DNA from: Lentzea waywayandensis | GTDB taxonomy: Bacteria; Actinomycetota; Actinomycetes; Mycobacteriales; Pseudonocardiaceae | Assembly: GCF_900115955.1 (NCBI RefSeq) | Contig: NZ_FOYL01000015.1 | Span: forward strand, 1 to 64,000 | Reading direction: 5' to 3' | Length of the DNA stretch: 64,000 nucleotides | Part shown: positions 24,626 through 33,500 of the stretch, one piece after another | Numbering within the stretch: position 1 is the first letter of the stretch | Layout: every line of letters starts with the position of its first letter | Program-made: the position numbers and the translations under genes | Notes under the pieces: generated by a model | The model's input: the letters and a program-made list of their open reading frames with translations, nothing else | What the model was told of the DNA's origin: nothing | The model's database searches: none

Positions 24626-25828
24626 TCAGGCGATGCGGAGGAACCGGACGCCGAGGGCCACGAGAAGGGCGACGGCTCCTACCGCGAGCAGGGCCGCGGA
24701 CAGGCCACCGAGGGCAGCGGCGAGAGCCAGCACGGCAAGCGGGCAGGCGAACTGGCCAATGAACACGGCAGAGGTCCAGATTCCCGTTCCCCTGCCGCGC
24801 TGTTCGAAAGTCAGGGAGCCCAGCGCCCAGGTGAGCAGCGCGGGGAGCATCAGGCCGTTGCCCAGTCCGGCGATCACGGCGCTGACGGCGGCGACCGGCA
24901 CGGTGCCGGCGAGTGCGAGGCCGAGGATTCCGAGTCCGCAAAGGACGAACGCGGCCGGGACGGTGATCGCCGGACTGAAGCGGGCGGTGCGGGCGTACAC
25001 GGCGGCGGCGATCGCGGTGGCCAGTGAGCCGATGGCGCTGACCGCGCCGATGGTGGCTGTGGACGTGACGCCGATGCGATCGAGCACATAGGACAGTTCG
25101 ACGATGAGAACGTAGAACACGAGCCCGCCGACGAGGCTGACGCCGACCGGGACCAGCAGGGTCCGCCACGGCAGTGCGGGCAGCTTCGCTCGCGGCTGAG
25201 CAGGCGGCTGCCAGATGTGGCGGGCGGCCAGGAACGCGAGCGGCAGGCTGACCGCATAGAGCCAGAACGGGGTGCGCCACCCGGTCGCGCCGAGCAGTCC
25301 TCCCACGGCGAAGAACACCGTCGCCGCGACGGTGGTGTACACGACCTGGAGCCCGAAGTAGCGCTGCCGCTGGGCGCCGTGGAAGTAGTCGGCGAGCAGG
25401 GTCGTGCAGCAGGTCATGATCGCGGCCTCGGTGAGGCCGACCAGCACGCGGCTGGCGACGATGAGCGGCAGGGAAGCAAGCCACAGCGGCGCGGTGCCGA
25501 CGACGGCGTAGACGAGCAGGGCGCCGACGAGCAGCCGCTTGCGCCCGAGGCGGTCGATGATGCGGCCGGCCAGGGGCGCGGTGAGGCCGATGACGAGGGC
25601 GGGCACGGTCAGCACGATCGGCGTGAGTGTGGCGACGCCGGGAGTGTCGGCGAAGGCGTTCTGGATGGCGGGGAGAACAGGTGCGAGCAGCACCGCGCCG
25701 AGCACCGACAGGCAGCTGGACAGCAGGAGCACCACAGCTTGGGCGGTACCGGCGGGTCTGCCGGTGTTCGGGTCCTGGACAGGCGCGGCGACGGGGTGCG
25801 CGGAAAGCGTGTGGTCAGACACGGGCAT
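24626..25828 (-). CDS. MFS transporter
   Basis: A 400-residue major facilitator with about 12 membrane helices. The loop motif GRIIDRLGRKRLLVG between helices 2 and 3 is the MFS signature, and ASRVLVGLTEAAIMTCCTTL is typical of helices 4-5. The start is taken as ATG 25828 (MPVSDHT); a longer form from 25906 is possible because the GGAG before 25828 is unusually close. It lies 75 bases beyond the LysR gene on the same strand and across from an aromatic degradation operon, so uptake of the aromatic substrate is the likely role. Confidence 0.85.
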   Translation of the reverse strand: MPVSDHTLSAHPVAAPVQDPNTGRPAGTAQAVVLLLSSCLSVLGAVLLAPVLPAIQNAFADTPGVATLTPIVLTVPALVIGLTAPLAGRIIDRLGRKRLLVGALLVYAVVGTAPLWLASLPLIVASRVLVGLTEAAIMTCCTTLLADYFHGAQRQRYFGLQVVYTTVAATVFFAVGGLLGATGWRTPFWLYAVSLPLAFLAARHIWQPPAQPRAKLPALPWRTLLVPVGVSLVGGLVFYVLIVELSYVLDRIGVTSTATIGAVSAIGSLATAIAAAVYARTARFSPAITVPAAFVLCGLGILGLALAGTVPVAAVSAVIAGLGNGLMLPALLTWALGSLTFEQRGRGTGIWTSAVFIGQFACPLAVLALAAALGGLSAALLAVGAVALLVALGVRFLRIA

Positions 25829-25902
25829 CTCCGGGGGTAGGCGCCGGTCCTCGATGACCTGCGTCACACCGAAGTGTCGGCAGCCGTGAACGGCCAGGGA
25901 AA

Positions 25903-26859
25903 TCACTTCTGCCTAAGTGGACTATCCGTGCCGTCGATGTGGATCTCGTCGCCGATCATGACTGCGGTCGCGCGCACGAAAAGATCGCGCAGGTAACGAT
26001 GTTCGGGGTCGTCGTCGTGCATCGGGTGCCACCACATGGCCTCCATCAGCGGGCTGACCTCGACCGGACACGGCAGCACGCGCACGCCGAGCTCGGCAGG
26101 GACGCGGTCCGCCAGACGCCGCTGGAGCAGGGCGACCCGGCCGGTGTCACGGACCAGACCCGGGACGGTCAGGAACGTCTCGGTGACCACCTGGATGCGC
26201 GGCTCGACACCTGACATCCGCATCTGCCGCACAGCGGGCGTGTACGCGGTGGGCCCGTGGTAGGTGACCACCCATGGCATGGTCGCCAGTTGCTCGACGG
26301 TGAGGGCATCGCCCACCTCGTCGTTGCCGGCCGCGACGAGGCACACCCACTCGTCGCGGTAGAGGTCGCGGTGGGGCAGGTCCTCGACGAACCCGTGCGG
26401 GATGATCATGAGATCCGTGCCGACCAGGGTTCTCGCGGCATCGTCGACCAGCGCAGTCGTGTTGGAGATCATCCGCAGCCTGGTCCGCGGCGCCTCCGCG
26501 GCGAGCAGCCCCGCCACCGCCGAACCGAGGGTCGCCACCGCGTAGTCGCTGATCACCACGGAGAACTCGCGGGTCGACGACGCCCGGTCGAAGTCCGGTT
26601 CGGCGGCGAACACCCGCTCCGCACCGGACAGCACCTCCCGCACACGTTCCTTGAGCTGGATGGCGAGCGGGGTGAGCCGGTACTGGTTGCCCGCCCGCGC
26701 GAGCAGGTCGTCGTGGAAGTGCCGGCGCAGACGAGCGAGCTGGGCCGACACCGCCGGCTGGCTGAGTCCCATCTGCTCGGCGGCACGGGTGACGCTTCGC
26801 TGCTGCAGCAGCGCGTCCAGCGCCACCAGCAGGTTCAGGTCCAGGCGCGCGAGGTTCAC
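25903..26859 (-). CDS. LysR family regulator of the aromatic degradation operon
   Basis: A 318-residue LysR-type regulator. The N-terminal winged helix reads NLARLDLNLLVALDALLQQR, then RAAEQMGLSQPAVSAQLARLRR, of the NodD/NahR-like subgroup, followed by a periplasmic-binding-like effector domain (EFSVVISDYAVATLGSAVAG onward). GTG 26859 gives the canonical start. It is divergent from the cyclase/monooxygenase operon, and the intergenic region carries a T-N11-A box inside the inverted repeat GTATCA-N7-TGATAC (26870-26888). Known NahR/NodD-like regulators activate the divergent operon in response to an aromatic ligand; the same is expected here. Confidence 0.9.
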   Translation of the reverse strand: MNLARLDLNLLVALDALLQQRSVTRAAEQMGLSQPAVSAQLARLRRHFHDDLLARAGNQYRLTPLAIQLKERVREVLSGAERVFAAEPDFDRASSTREFSVVISDYAVATLGSAVAGLLAAEAPRTRLRMISNTTALVDDAARTLVGTDLMIIPHGFVEDLPHRDLYRDEWVCLVAAGNDEVGDALTVEQLATMPWVVTYHGPTAYTPAVRQMRMSGVEPRIQVVTETFLTVPGLVRDTGRVALLQRRLADRVPAELGVRVLPCPVEVSPLMEAMWWHPMHDDDPEHRYLRDLFVRATAVMIGDEIHIDGTDSPLRQK

Positions 26860-26869
26860 GACCACAACG

Positions 26870-26888
26870 GTATCAACGGCAGTGATAC
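26870..26888. promoter_or_regulatory. LysR-type operator (T-N11-A in an inverted repeat)
   Basis: GTATCA (26870-26875), seven bases, TGATAC (26883-26888). T26873 and A26885 form a T-N11-A LysR box. It lies 11 bases upstream of the LysR start and about 57 bases upstream of the divergent operon's first ATG. Confidence 0.7.
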
Positions 26889-26944
26889 GCAGCATCAGTG
26901 AATTCGGCTTCCCTGATGTGCACGCTGACAGCGATCGTCTGGTC

Positions 26945-27907
26945 ATGGACCGGAACGATCCCGAGGGCGCGATCGCGGCGGCGGCCAAGCGGTGCTCCAA
27001 CTGGGGCCGCTGGAGCGCCGACGACGTCCTGGGCACCCTGAACTTCCTCACCGACGCCAAGCGCAGGGAAGGCGCGGCGCTCGTCCGCAGGGGTGCGAGT
27101 TTCTCGCTGGCCCAACAGTTCGACGCGAACGGCCCGCAGCGGGGCTGGCGGCGGCGCACCAACCCGGTGCACACCATGCTCGACACCGGCGTGGACGCCG
27201 AGCGCGGCACCCAGGGCTTCCCGCACGGCATCGGCGGCGCCGACGACGTGATCTTCATGCCGTTGCAGGCGTCGACGCAGTGGGACGGCCTCGGCCACAT
27301 CTTCGACCACGGGCTGGCCTACAACGGCCGCCGTGCCGGTGACGTCGTGACCAGCGAGGGCGACCGGATCACCGGCATCGAGACCACGGCCGGGCTGATC
27401 GCGGGCCGCGGCGTGCTGCTGGACGTCGGCCGGGTGTTCGGCGTGAACGGTGAGCTGCCCGACGGCTTCGCCATCACCGCCGAGCACCTGGAAACCACGA
27501 TCACCGCGCACGGGCCCAGCGCACGGGTCGGCCGGGGTGACCTCGTGCTGGTGCGGACGGGACGGCTGACCAGGGCCAGGCGGGAGGGCTGGGGCGACTA
27601 CGCGGGCGGCGACTCTCCCGGCCTGTCCTTCACCACGCTGGACTGGTTGCACGGCAACGAGATCGCCGGGATCGCGACCGACACGTGGGGCCTCGAGGTG
27701 CGGCCCAACGAGTTCGAGGGCGCGTTCCAGCCGCTGCACCAGGTGGCGATCCCGCACATCGGCCTGTTCCTGGGCGAGATGTGGGACTTCGACGCGCTCG
27801 CGGCGGACTGCGCCACGGACGGCGTCCACGAGTTCTGGCTGACCGCCGCCCCGTTGCCCGTGACTGGCGCGGTCGGCGCCCCGGTCGCCCCCATCGCAGT
27901 CAAGTAG
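26945..27907 (+). CDS. Cyclase-family (PF04199-type) metal-dependent hydrolase
   Basis: A 320-residue member of the cyclase/kynurenine-formamidase-like family. Visible features are NWGRWSADDVLGTLNFLT at the N-terminus, ADDVIFMPLQASTQWDGLGH (where small family members have HxGTHxDxP) with the nearby IFDHG, RGVLLDVGRVFG, GDLVLVRTGR and the C-terminal GLFLGEMWDFDALAADC. Long members of this family act as amide or lactone hydrolases in aromatic degradation. ATG 26945 is preferred; a GTG at 26921 would add eight residues. First gene of a six-gene plus-strand operon. Confidence 0.82.
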   Translation: MDRNDPEGAIAAAAKRCSNWGRWSADDVLGTLNFLTDAKRREGAALVRRGASFSLAQQFDANGPQRGWRRRTNPVHTMLDTGVDAERGTQGFPHGIGGADDVIFMPLQASTQWDGLGHIFDHGLAYNGRRAGDVVTSEGDRITGIETTAGLIAGRGVLLDVGRVFGVNGELPDGFAITAEHLETTITAHGPSARVGRGDLVLVRTGRLTRARREGWGDYAGGDSPGLSFTTLDWLHGNEIAGIATDTWGLEVRPNEFEGAFQPLHQVAIPHIGLFLGEMWDFDALAADCATDGVHEFWLTAAPLPVTGAVGAPVAPIAVK

Positions 27908-27945
27908 GTCGCAGTCAAGCAGACCGCACGGACGAAGGAGTCCTC

Positions 27946-29076
27946 ATGCCCGCGGTGAACAACGTGCTCGTGATCGGCGGTGGTCTCGCCGGGACGGCCA
28001 CGGCGATCCAGCTCGCACGCCACGGTGTGGCCGTCGATCTCATCGAGATCAAGCCCGACGTCGCCGCCATCGGTTCCGGGATCACGTTGCAGGGCAACGC
28101 CTTGCGCGAGTTGCGGCGGCTCGGGGTGTGGGAGCGGGTCAGCCGGGCGGGATACGCCTACGACAGCCTCGGCCTGCGCGCACCCGACCACGACGGCACC
28201 CTGCTCGTCGAGCTGCCGGACGTGCGCAGCGGTGGCCCCGACCTGCCGGCCACGATGGGCATGCCCCGCCCGCTGCTGGCGCGAATCCTGCTGGACCAGG
28301 CAGCCGCGAGCGGGGTGAAGACCCGTTTCGGGCTCACCGTGACCGGGCTGGAGCAGGACCGCACCGGCGTCGAAGTCACCCTCACCGACGGCTCGAAGAG
28401 CCGGTACGACCTCGTGGTCGGTGCGGACGGCATCCGTTCGGCGACCCGCCGGATGCTCGGCATCGAGCTGGAACCGAAGCCGACCGGCATGGGGATCTGG
28501 CGCGTGTTCGGCAACCGCCCGCCGAGCGTGACCCGCACCGACCTGTACTACGGCGGACCGTGCTACCTCGCCGGGTACACCCCGACCGGCGAGGACTCGC
28601 TCTACGCCTATGTCGTCGAGGACGCGGGTGACCACAGTGGACTGACACCGGAGCAACGGCTGGCGCGGGTGTGCGAGCTCGCCTCGGCCTACCACGGACC
28701 GTGGGACGACATCCGGTCCGCGCTCACCGATCCGAGCCGGGTGAACTACACCAACTTCGAGACCCACCTGCTGCCGGCACCGTGGCACCGCGGCCGAGTC
28801 GTGCTCATCGGTGACGCCGCCCACTCGTGCCCGCCCACCCTCGCGCAGGGCGGCGCCCAGGCACTGGAGGACGCGGCCGTGCTGACCGAGCTGCTGATCG
28901 AGGCCGATGCCTTGGACGACGACCTGTGGGATGCGTTCACCGCACGCCGCCACGACCGCGCCGCGGAGGTCGTGGCGGCGTCGAACCAGCTCGCCCAGTG
29001 GCTGTTCGACCGCGAGCAGGGTGACGCGCCCGGTCTCATCCGCCGCATCGCCGGCCTCGTGTCCAACCCCGCGTGA
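27946..29076 (+). CDS. FAD-dependent aromatic hydroxylase
   Basis: A 376-residue class A flavin monooxygenase with VLVIGGGLAGTATAIQLARH at the N-terminus, the DG motif VVGADGIRSATRR and the FAD motif LIGDAAHSCPPTLAQGGAQA. Overall it resembles 6-hydroxynicotinate- and salicylate-type hydroxylases. It would hydroxylate, possibly with decarboxylation, an aromatic acid to a catechol-like diol for the ring-cleaving enzyme encoded next. The ATG has a GAAGGAG site nine bases upstream. It follows the cyclase gene by 38 bases in the same operon. Confidence 0.88.
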   Translation: MPAVNNVLVIGGGLAGTATAIQLARHGVAVDLIEIKPDVAAIGSGITLQGNALRELRRLGVWERVSRAGYAYDSLGLRAPDHDGTLLVELPDVRSGGPDLPATMGMPRPLLARILLDQAAASGVKTRFGLTVTGLEQDRTGVEVTLTDGSKSRYDLVVGADGIRSATRRMLGIELEPKPTGMGIWRVFGNRPPSVTRTDLYYGGPCYLAGYTPTGEDSLYAYVVEDAGDHSGLTPEQRLARVCELASAYHGPWDDIRSALTDPSRVNYTNFETHLLPAPWHRGRVVLIGDAAHSCPPTLAQGGAQALEDAAVLTELLIEADALDDDLWDAFTARRHDRAAEVVAASNQLAQWLFDREQGDAPGLIRRIAGLVSNPA

Positions 29077-29095
29077 ACGCACTGGAGGAATCACC

Positions 29096-30034
29096 GTGAC
29101 CGACCGCCTGATCACCCACCTGAGGCACGTCGACCTCGCCGTGCCCGACCTTGCCCGCCAGCAGGACTTCTTCACCGGCGTCTGGGGGCTGGCCGCCGAG
29201 CACGGCGACACCGGCATCTCCTTCCTGGCAGCGGAAGGCTCGCCGGAGCAGTACGTGGTCCGGCTGCGCCAGGCCGCCGACAAGCGGATCGACCTGATCG
29301 CGTTCGGCGCCGCCAGCCCCTCCGACGTCGACACCCTCGCCGCACGACTGGCCGTCTCGGGCGTCACGCTCGTCAGCGAACCCGGCGTGCTGCAGACCCC
29401 CGGTGGCGGCTACGGGTTCCGGTTCTTCGACAACGAGGGCCGCACCATCGAGGTGAGCGCCGACGTCGCGATCCGCAGGCACCGCAAGGTCGAAGAGGGC
29501 GAGTCCGTCCCGGTGCGACTGTCGCATGTGGTCGTCAACTCCGCCGACCCGGAGGGGACCGTCGCGTTCTACGAGCGCCACCTGGGCTTCCGCCTGTCCG
29601 ACACGCTGATGCACCCGCGGATGGGCGAGATGATGTGGTTCATGCGGGTGAACTCGTGGCACCACAGCATGGCCATCGCCCGCGGCCCGCACCCGTCGCT
29701 GCACCACGCGTCCTTCGAGCTGCGGGGCCTCGACGAGTACATGCGAGGCACCGGCCGTCTTCTGCGGGCCGGGGTGGAGAAGATCTGGGGTCCCGGCCGG
29801 CACCTGGCCGGCAACAACACCTTCAGCTACTTCCTCGACCCGCACGGCAACACCGTCGAGTACACGACCGAACTGGAACTGGTCGACGAGGACACCTGGC
29901 ACCCGCACCTCTACGACTTCAGCCGGCCCGAGGTCTCCGACCAGTGGGGCACGGCCAACTCGATGAACGAGTTCGTCGCACAGAAGTCCTTCAACGACCC
30001 CGACAAGGGCCTGTTCGTCGCCCCGCCCGTGTGA
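29096..30034 (+). CDS. Extradiol ring-cleavage dioxygenase, VOC superfamily
   Basis: A 312-residue two-domain type I extradiol dioxygenase (catechol 2,3-dioxygenase-like). The N-terminal VOC domain starts THLRHVDLAVPDLARQQDFF. The catalytic C-terminal domain starts at about residue 140 with VRLSHVVVNSADPEGTVAFY (first His ligand), then SLHHASFEL (second His) and HGNTVEYTTELEL (Glu ligand), so the Fe/Mn triad is complete. It starts with GTG 29096 behind GGAGGA. It should open the ring of the diol made by the preceding monooxygenase. Confidence 0.88.
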   Translation: MTDRLITHLRHVDLAVPDLARQQDFFTGVWGLAAEHGDTGISFLAAEGSPEQYVVRLRQAADKRIDLIAFGAASPSDVDTLAARLAVSGVTLVSEPGVLQTPGGGYGFRFFDNEGRTIEVSADVAIRRHRKVEEGESVPVRLSHVVVNSADPEGTVAFYERHLGFRLSDTLMHPRMGEMMWFMRVNSWHHSMAIARGPHPSLHHASFELRGLDEYMRGTGRLLRAGVEKIWGPGRHLAGNNTFSYFLDPHGNTVEYTTELELVDEDTWHPHLYDFSRPEVSDQWGTANSMNEFVAQKSFNDPDKGLFVAPPV

Positions 30035-30043
30035 GGACCCCCG

Positions 30044-31000
30044 ATGCGTTTCGCCACCTACGAACTGGACGGCTCGGTGCACGCGGGCGTGGTCTCGGAC
30101 GACGGCCTGCACACCCTGCCTTCCGGCACGACCGTCCTCGACCTCGTCCGCGCAGGACTACCGGCGGCACTGACCGCCGGCAGCGCCGCACTCACCGGCC
30201 CACCCACGCCCCTCGACCTCGCCCGGCTCCTGCCACCGCTGACACCGCCCACCATCCGGGACTTCGTGGCGTTCGAGGAGCACGTGGAAGGCGTCGTCGC
30301 CAGTGTGTCCGGCGGTTCCGGAGTACCTGCGGAGTGGTACGAAGCGCCGACGTTCTACTTCACCAACCCCTACGCGCTCATCGGCGCCCACGACGACGTC
30401 CCGGTACCACCCGGCTCGCGGCTGCTCGACTTCGAGCTGGAGGTGGCGGCGGTCGTCGGCCGCGACGGGTCTTCACTGACGCCCGCTCAGGCCAGTGACG
30501 CGATCTTCGGCTACACCGTGTTCAACGACTGGTCCGCCAGGGACCTGCAACGCCGCGAGATGAAGGTCGGCCTCGGCCCGGCCAAAGGAAAGGACTCCGC
30601 CACCACGCTCGGCCCGTGGCTCGTGACGGCCGACGAACTCGCGCCGTTCCACGACGAGGACGGGTTTCTCGCGCTGGACATGCGGGTTTCGGTCAACGGC
30701 GTCGAGGTCGGCCACGACCTGCTGTCGAACATGGGGTGGCCCTTCGCGGAACTGGTCTCCTACGCCTCCCGCGGCACGTGGGTCCGCGCCGGCGACGTGC
30801 TCGGGTCAGGCACCTGCGGCAACGGCGGCTGCCTCGCCGAGCTGTGGGGCAGGCGCGGTGAGCAGGACCCGCCGGCGCTGCGGCCAGGTGACGTCGTCGA
30901 GATGACCGTCGAGGGCATCGGGACCATCCGCAACCGGGTCGTTCCCGGGATCGAACTGCCCCCGGTCCGCGCTGCCCGTTCCCGGACGCGTGCCCGGTGA
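30044..31000 (+). CDS. Fumarylacetoacetate hydrolase family protein
   Basis: A 318-residue FAH-family enzyme. The metal-binding and catalytic stretches are FVAFEEHVEGV, FYFTNPYALIG, LDFELEVAAVVGRDGS (the E-x-E motif), GYTVFNDWSARDLQRREMKV, KGKDSATTLGPWLVTADEL and GDVLGSGTCGNGG. Family members hydrolyse or hydrate the open-chain diketo acids produced by ring cleavage. It is nine bases from the dioxygenase gene and overlaps the SDR gene (GTGA), consistent with processing of the ring-fission product. Confidence 0.9.
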   Translation: MRFATYELDGSVHAGVVSDDGLHTLPSGTTVLDLVRAGLPAALTAGSAALTGPPTPLDLARLLPPLTPPTIRDFVAFEEHVEGVVASVSGGSGVPAEWYEAPTFYFTNPYALIGAHDDVPVPPGSRLLDFELEVAAVVGRDGSSLTPAQASDAIFGYTVFNDWSARDLQRREMKVGLGPAKGKDSATTLGPWLVTADELAPFHDEDGFLALDMRVSVNGVEVGHDLLSNMGWPFAELVSYASRGTWVRAGDVLGSGTCGNGGCLAELWGRRGEQDPPALRPGDVVEMTVEGIGTIRNRVVPGIELPPVRAARSRTRAR

Positions 31001-31740
31001 CGGGCCGGGTGGCCGGGAAGGTCGTGCTCGTCACCGGGGCCGGTCGTGGACTGGGCGCGGCAGTGGCACGTCTGCTCGTCGCGGAGGGCGCCGAGGTGAT
31101 CGGCGTCGACCTCGACACCTCCGACGAGTCCGATGTGGACTTTCACCGGCTCGACGTCACCGACCCGGACGGCTGGTCCGATCTCATCGCCCACGCCTCC
31201 CGGCGGTACGGGCGGATCGACGGCCTGGTCACCAGCGCGGGCATCACCCTGCGCCCGCGGCTGGCCGACCTCGATCCGGCGGACCTCGCCCGCGTCCACG
31301 CGATCAACGTCGGCGGCGTGCTGCTGGCCGTCCAGTCCGTGCTGCCGCTGATGAGCGCCGGCGGCTCGATCGTCACCCTCGGCTCGGCGGCGGCGCTGAC
31401 CGGGCACTACCCGCTCGCCTACACCACCAGCAAGTGGGCCGTGCGAGGACTGACGAAGAGCGCCTGCCTGGAGCTCGGCGGTCGCGGCATCCGCGTGAAC
31501 GCTGTCCATCCCGGCTACATCGAGACACCGATGACCGCGTCGGCGTCCCCCGCGTTCCGCGACGCCAACATCGCCGAGACACCGCTGGGCCGCACCGGAT
31601 CCGCCGACGAGGTCGCACCACTGGTGGTGTTCCTGATCAGCGACGACGCCTCCTTCATCACCGGCGCCGAGATCCCCGTCGACGGCGGCCTGACCGCCCA
31701 CGGCGGAGTGAAGTCGATCAGCGACGCCCTCCGCTCCTGA
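30997..31740 (+). CDS. Short-chain dehydrogenase/reductase
   Basis: A 247-residue classical SDR: cofactor motif TGAGRGLG near residue 14, D-L-D at the end of beta-2 favouring NAD(H), SAG for the NNAG position, catalytic Ser in TLGSAAA, Tyr-x-x-x-Lys in YTTSKWAVRG, and RVNAVHPGYIETPM. The GTG start overlaps the FAH stop. It probably oxidises or reduces an alcohol/ketone intermediate of the degradation pathway. Confidence 0.9.
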   Translation: MTGRVAGKVVLVTGAGRGLGAAVARLLVAEGAEVIGVDLDTSDESDVDFHRLDVTDPDGWSDLIAHASRRYGRIDGLVTSAGITLRPRLADLDPADLARVHAINVGGVLLAVQSVLPLMSAGGSIVTLGSAAALTGHYPLAYTTSKWAVRGLTKSACLELGGRGIRVNAVHPGYIETPMTASASPAFRDANIAETPLGRTGSADEVAPLVVFLISDDASFITGAEIPVDGGLTAHGGVKSISDALRS

Positions 31741-31762
31741 CACCCGCGCGAAAGGATCGACC

Positions 31763-32998
31763 GTGTTCGAGTACTTCCCCGGCAACTACGTGTGGAATCT
31801 GAGCGTCGTGGCCACGCTCAACAGCGGCGGCCTGATCGACGAGGTCGACCGCGCCTGCCGGCCGATCCGCGAGGCCGCGCAACGCGGTGAGGACGCCGGC
31901 ACCGCCGAGTTCCTCCAGGCGTGGACACAGCTGGCCGACTCCCTGGTCGGCCAGGCGGAGGCAGCCGAGAAGTCCGGCCGGACCCGCAACGCGGGCCGTC
32001 TCTGCACACGGGCGACGAACTACCTGGTGCAGGCCGAACGCATGCAAAGCGCGTCCTCCCCCGACCGCATCGCCACCTACGAGCGGTGTCTCGACCTCAT
32101 GCAGAAGTCCTTCGCGCTGGCGGATCCCCGCACCAGCCGGGTCTCCATCCCCTTCGAGGGCACCACATTGCCCGCGTACTTCACCAAAGCACCCGCGGCC
32201 GACCACGGGCCGGCGCCCGTGATGATCATGTGGAACGGCCTGGACAGCACCAAGGAGCACATCTACCTGTCCGGGATCTCCGACGAGCTCGCCGCACGCG
32301 GCATCTCGACGCTCATGGTCGACACCCCCGGCTCCGGCGAGGCGCTGCGCCTGGGCGGCCTGACCTCACGGATCGAGACGGAGGCGTGGGCCGCCGCGTG
32401 CGTCGACCACCTGGAGACCCGCGACGACGTCGACCCGCGACGAATCGGCCTGGCCGGCTGGTCGCTCGGCGGGTACTACGCCCCACGAGCAGCCGCGTTC
32501 GAGAAGCGCCTGGCGCTCGTCGTCGCCTGGGGCGCCAACCACGACTGGGGCGCGGTGCAGCGCCGCCGCGTCGAACGCGAGGGCGAGCGGCCGGTCCCCC
32601 ACTACTGGGAGCACGTCCTGTGGGTGTGGGGTTTCGACGACCTCGACTCCTTCCTCACCTACGCCGACGACGTGCGCCTCGACGGAGTCGCGGAGAAGAT
32701 CACCGTGCCGTTCCTGATCTGCCACGGCGAGAACGACCGGCAGATCCCACTCGCCTACGCCCACCGCTCCTACGACCAGGCAATCAACAGCCCCAAACGT
32801 GAGCTGCGGATCTTCACCGCCGCCGAGGGTGGTGCGGAGCACATCGGACTGGACCACCTGCCCCACGTCCGGGACTTCGTCGCCGACTGGGTGGAGGAGA
32901 CCTTCGCGAGCTTGCCGCCTCTCCCGGACTCTGTGAGCAGTGCTGGTCCATCGGAGACGTCACCCACCCCTCTTGCGCGGCTGGGTGAGCACCAGTAG
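31763..32998 (+). CDS. Alpha/beta hydrolase resembling 2,6-dihydropseudooxynicotine hydrolase
   Basis: A 411-residue enzyme with a helical N-terminal domain of about 130 residues (MFEYFPGNYVWNLSVVATLN) followed by an alpha/beta-hydrolase core. Nucleophile Ser in LAGWSLGGYYAPRA, acid Asp in CHGENDRQIPL, catalytic His in GGAEHIGLDH. The layout resembles the C-C bond hydrolase of nicotine degradation in Arthrobacter and FrsA/DUF1100-type enzymes. A C-C or ester hydrolase step after ring cleavage is a reasonable role. It starts 22 bases after the SDR gene and ends the operon. Confidence 0.85.
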   Translation: MFEYFPGNYVWNLSVVATLNSGGLIDEVDRACRPIREAAQRGEDAGTAEFLQAWTQLADSLVGQAEAAEKSGRTRNAGRLCTRATNYLVQAERMQSASSPDRIATYERCLDLMQKSFALADPRTSRVSIPFEGTTLPAYFTKAPAADHGPAPVMIMWNGLDSTKEHIYLSGISDELAARGISTLMVDTPGSGEALRLGGLTSRIETEAWAAACVDHLETRDDVDPRRIGLAGWSLGGYYAPRAAAFEKRLALVVAWGANHDWGAVQRRRVEREGERPVPHYWEHVLWVWGFDDLDSFLTYADDVRLDGVAEKITVPFLICHGENDRQIPLAYAHRSYDQAINSPKRELRIFTAAEGGAEHIGLDHLPHVRDFVADWVEETFASLPPLPDSVSSAGPSETSPTPLARLGEHQ

Positions 32999-33096
32999 CA
33001 CCAGCTGCGTGCAGTCGGTGGTGCGAAGTCGCCCGAGTCGAGACTGAGAGACAACTCGTTCCCCGAGACCACGTGACGGGGTGAGGATCGGCGCTC

Positions 33097-33260
33097 AGGG
33101 AGTACCGCGAGCTCCCTGGCCGGTCCCCGGACTTCGCCGCGCGGGCAAAGGCTTTCAGCGCGAGTGTTCACGACATCACCGAACTGTCCGCGTGGATCAA
33201 GCGCGTACCACTCGCCCCCGGGCTGCGTACCACGACGCCGGCAGGAGGCCCGACATGACC
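33097..33260 (+). pseudogene. Small fragment of a GlcF/LutA-type iron-sulfur protein gene
   Basis: The stretch encodes REYRELPGRSPDFAARAKAF and SASVHDITEL, then in a shifted frame RAAYHDA. This resembles the segment before and at the second CCG-type cysteine domain of glycolate/lactate oxidase Fe-S subunits (AERARAFSAxVxDxSEL ... VAYHDACHL). The Cys that should follow AYHDA is lost and there is no start or 5' part. It lies just outside repeat B and may be debris of an integration event. Confidence 0.4.
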
Positions 33261-33460
33261 CCTCCGGTGAATGTGTTACAACGCCCGGCAGGTGCCTTAA
33301 CTCGCGTCTGCGGCCGGGTAAAGGGGTCTCTCGGACCGAACAACGCCTCGTTCTGGAGGCGGAACCCAAGCGAACAACGACCAATACCGGCGCAACTACC
33401 GGAGTAAAGGGATCGATGAGCGGCGTGCTCGACCCGGCAGAACTCGGCAAGATCACAAAA

Positions 33461-33496
33461 GAGGGCCTCCGCAGCGTCTGAGCTGCGAAGACCCTC
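33461..33496 (-). terminator. Hairpin terminator following tRNA-Pro fragment B
   Basis: GAGGG (33461) pairs with CCCTC (33492), with an inner GCAGC/GCTGC stem. It is in the position of a tRNA terminator on the minus strand. A 21-codon frame (MSGVLDPAELGKITKEG...) that ends inside it is not supported as a gene. Confidence 0.55.
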
Positions 33497-33500
33497 TTGG

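Noticed and set aside
26860..27300. A longer N-terminus for the LysR regulator
   Set aside because: It would run back through the divergent cyclase gene; the canonical LysR start (NLARLDLNLLVAL) begins at GTG 26859.
27951..28631. Long alternative frames inside the flavin hydroxylase and other GC-rich genes
   Set aside because: These are low-complexity Arg/Ala/Pro-rich shadows of the real genes, common in high-GC DNA.
33417..33482. A 21-codon frame (MSGVLDPAEL...) before repeat B
   Set aside because: It ends inside the hairpin that acts as the tRNA terminator and has no convincing ribosome binding site.
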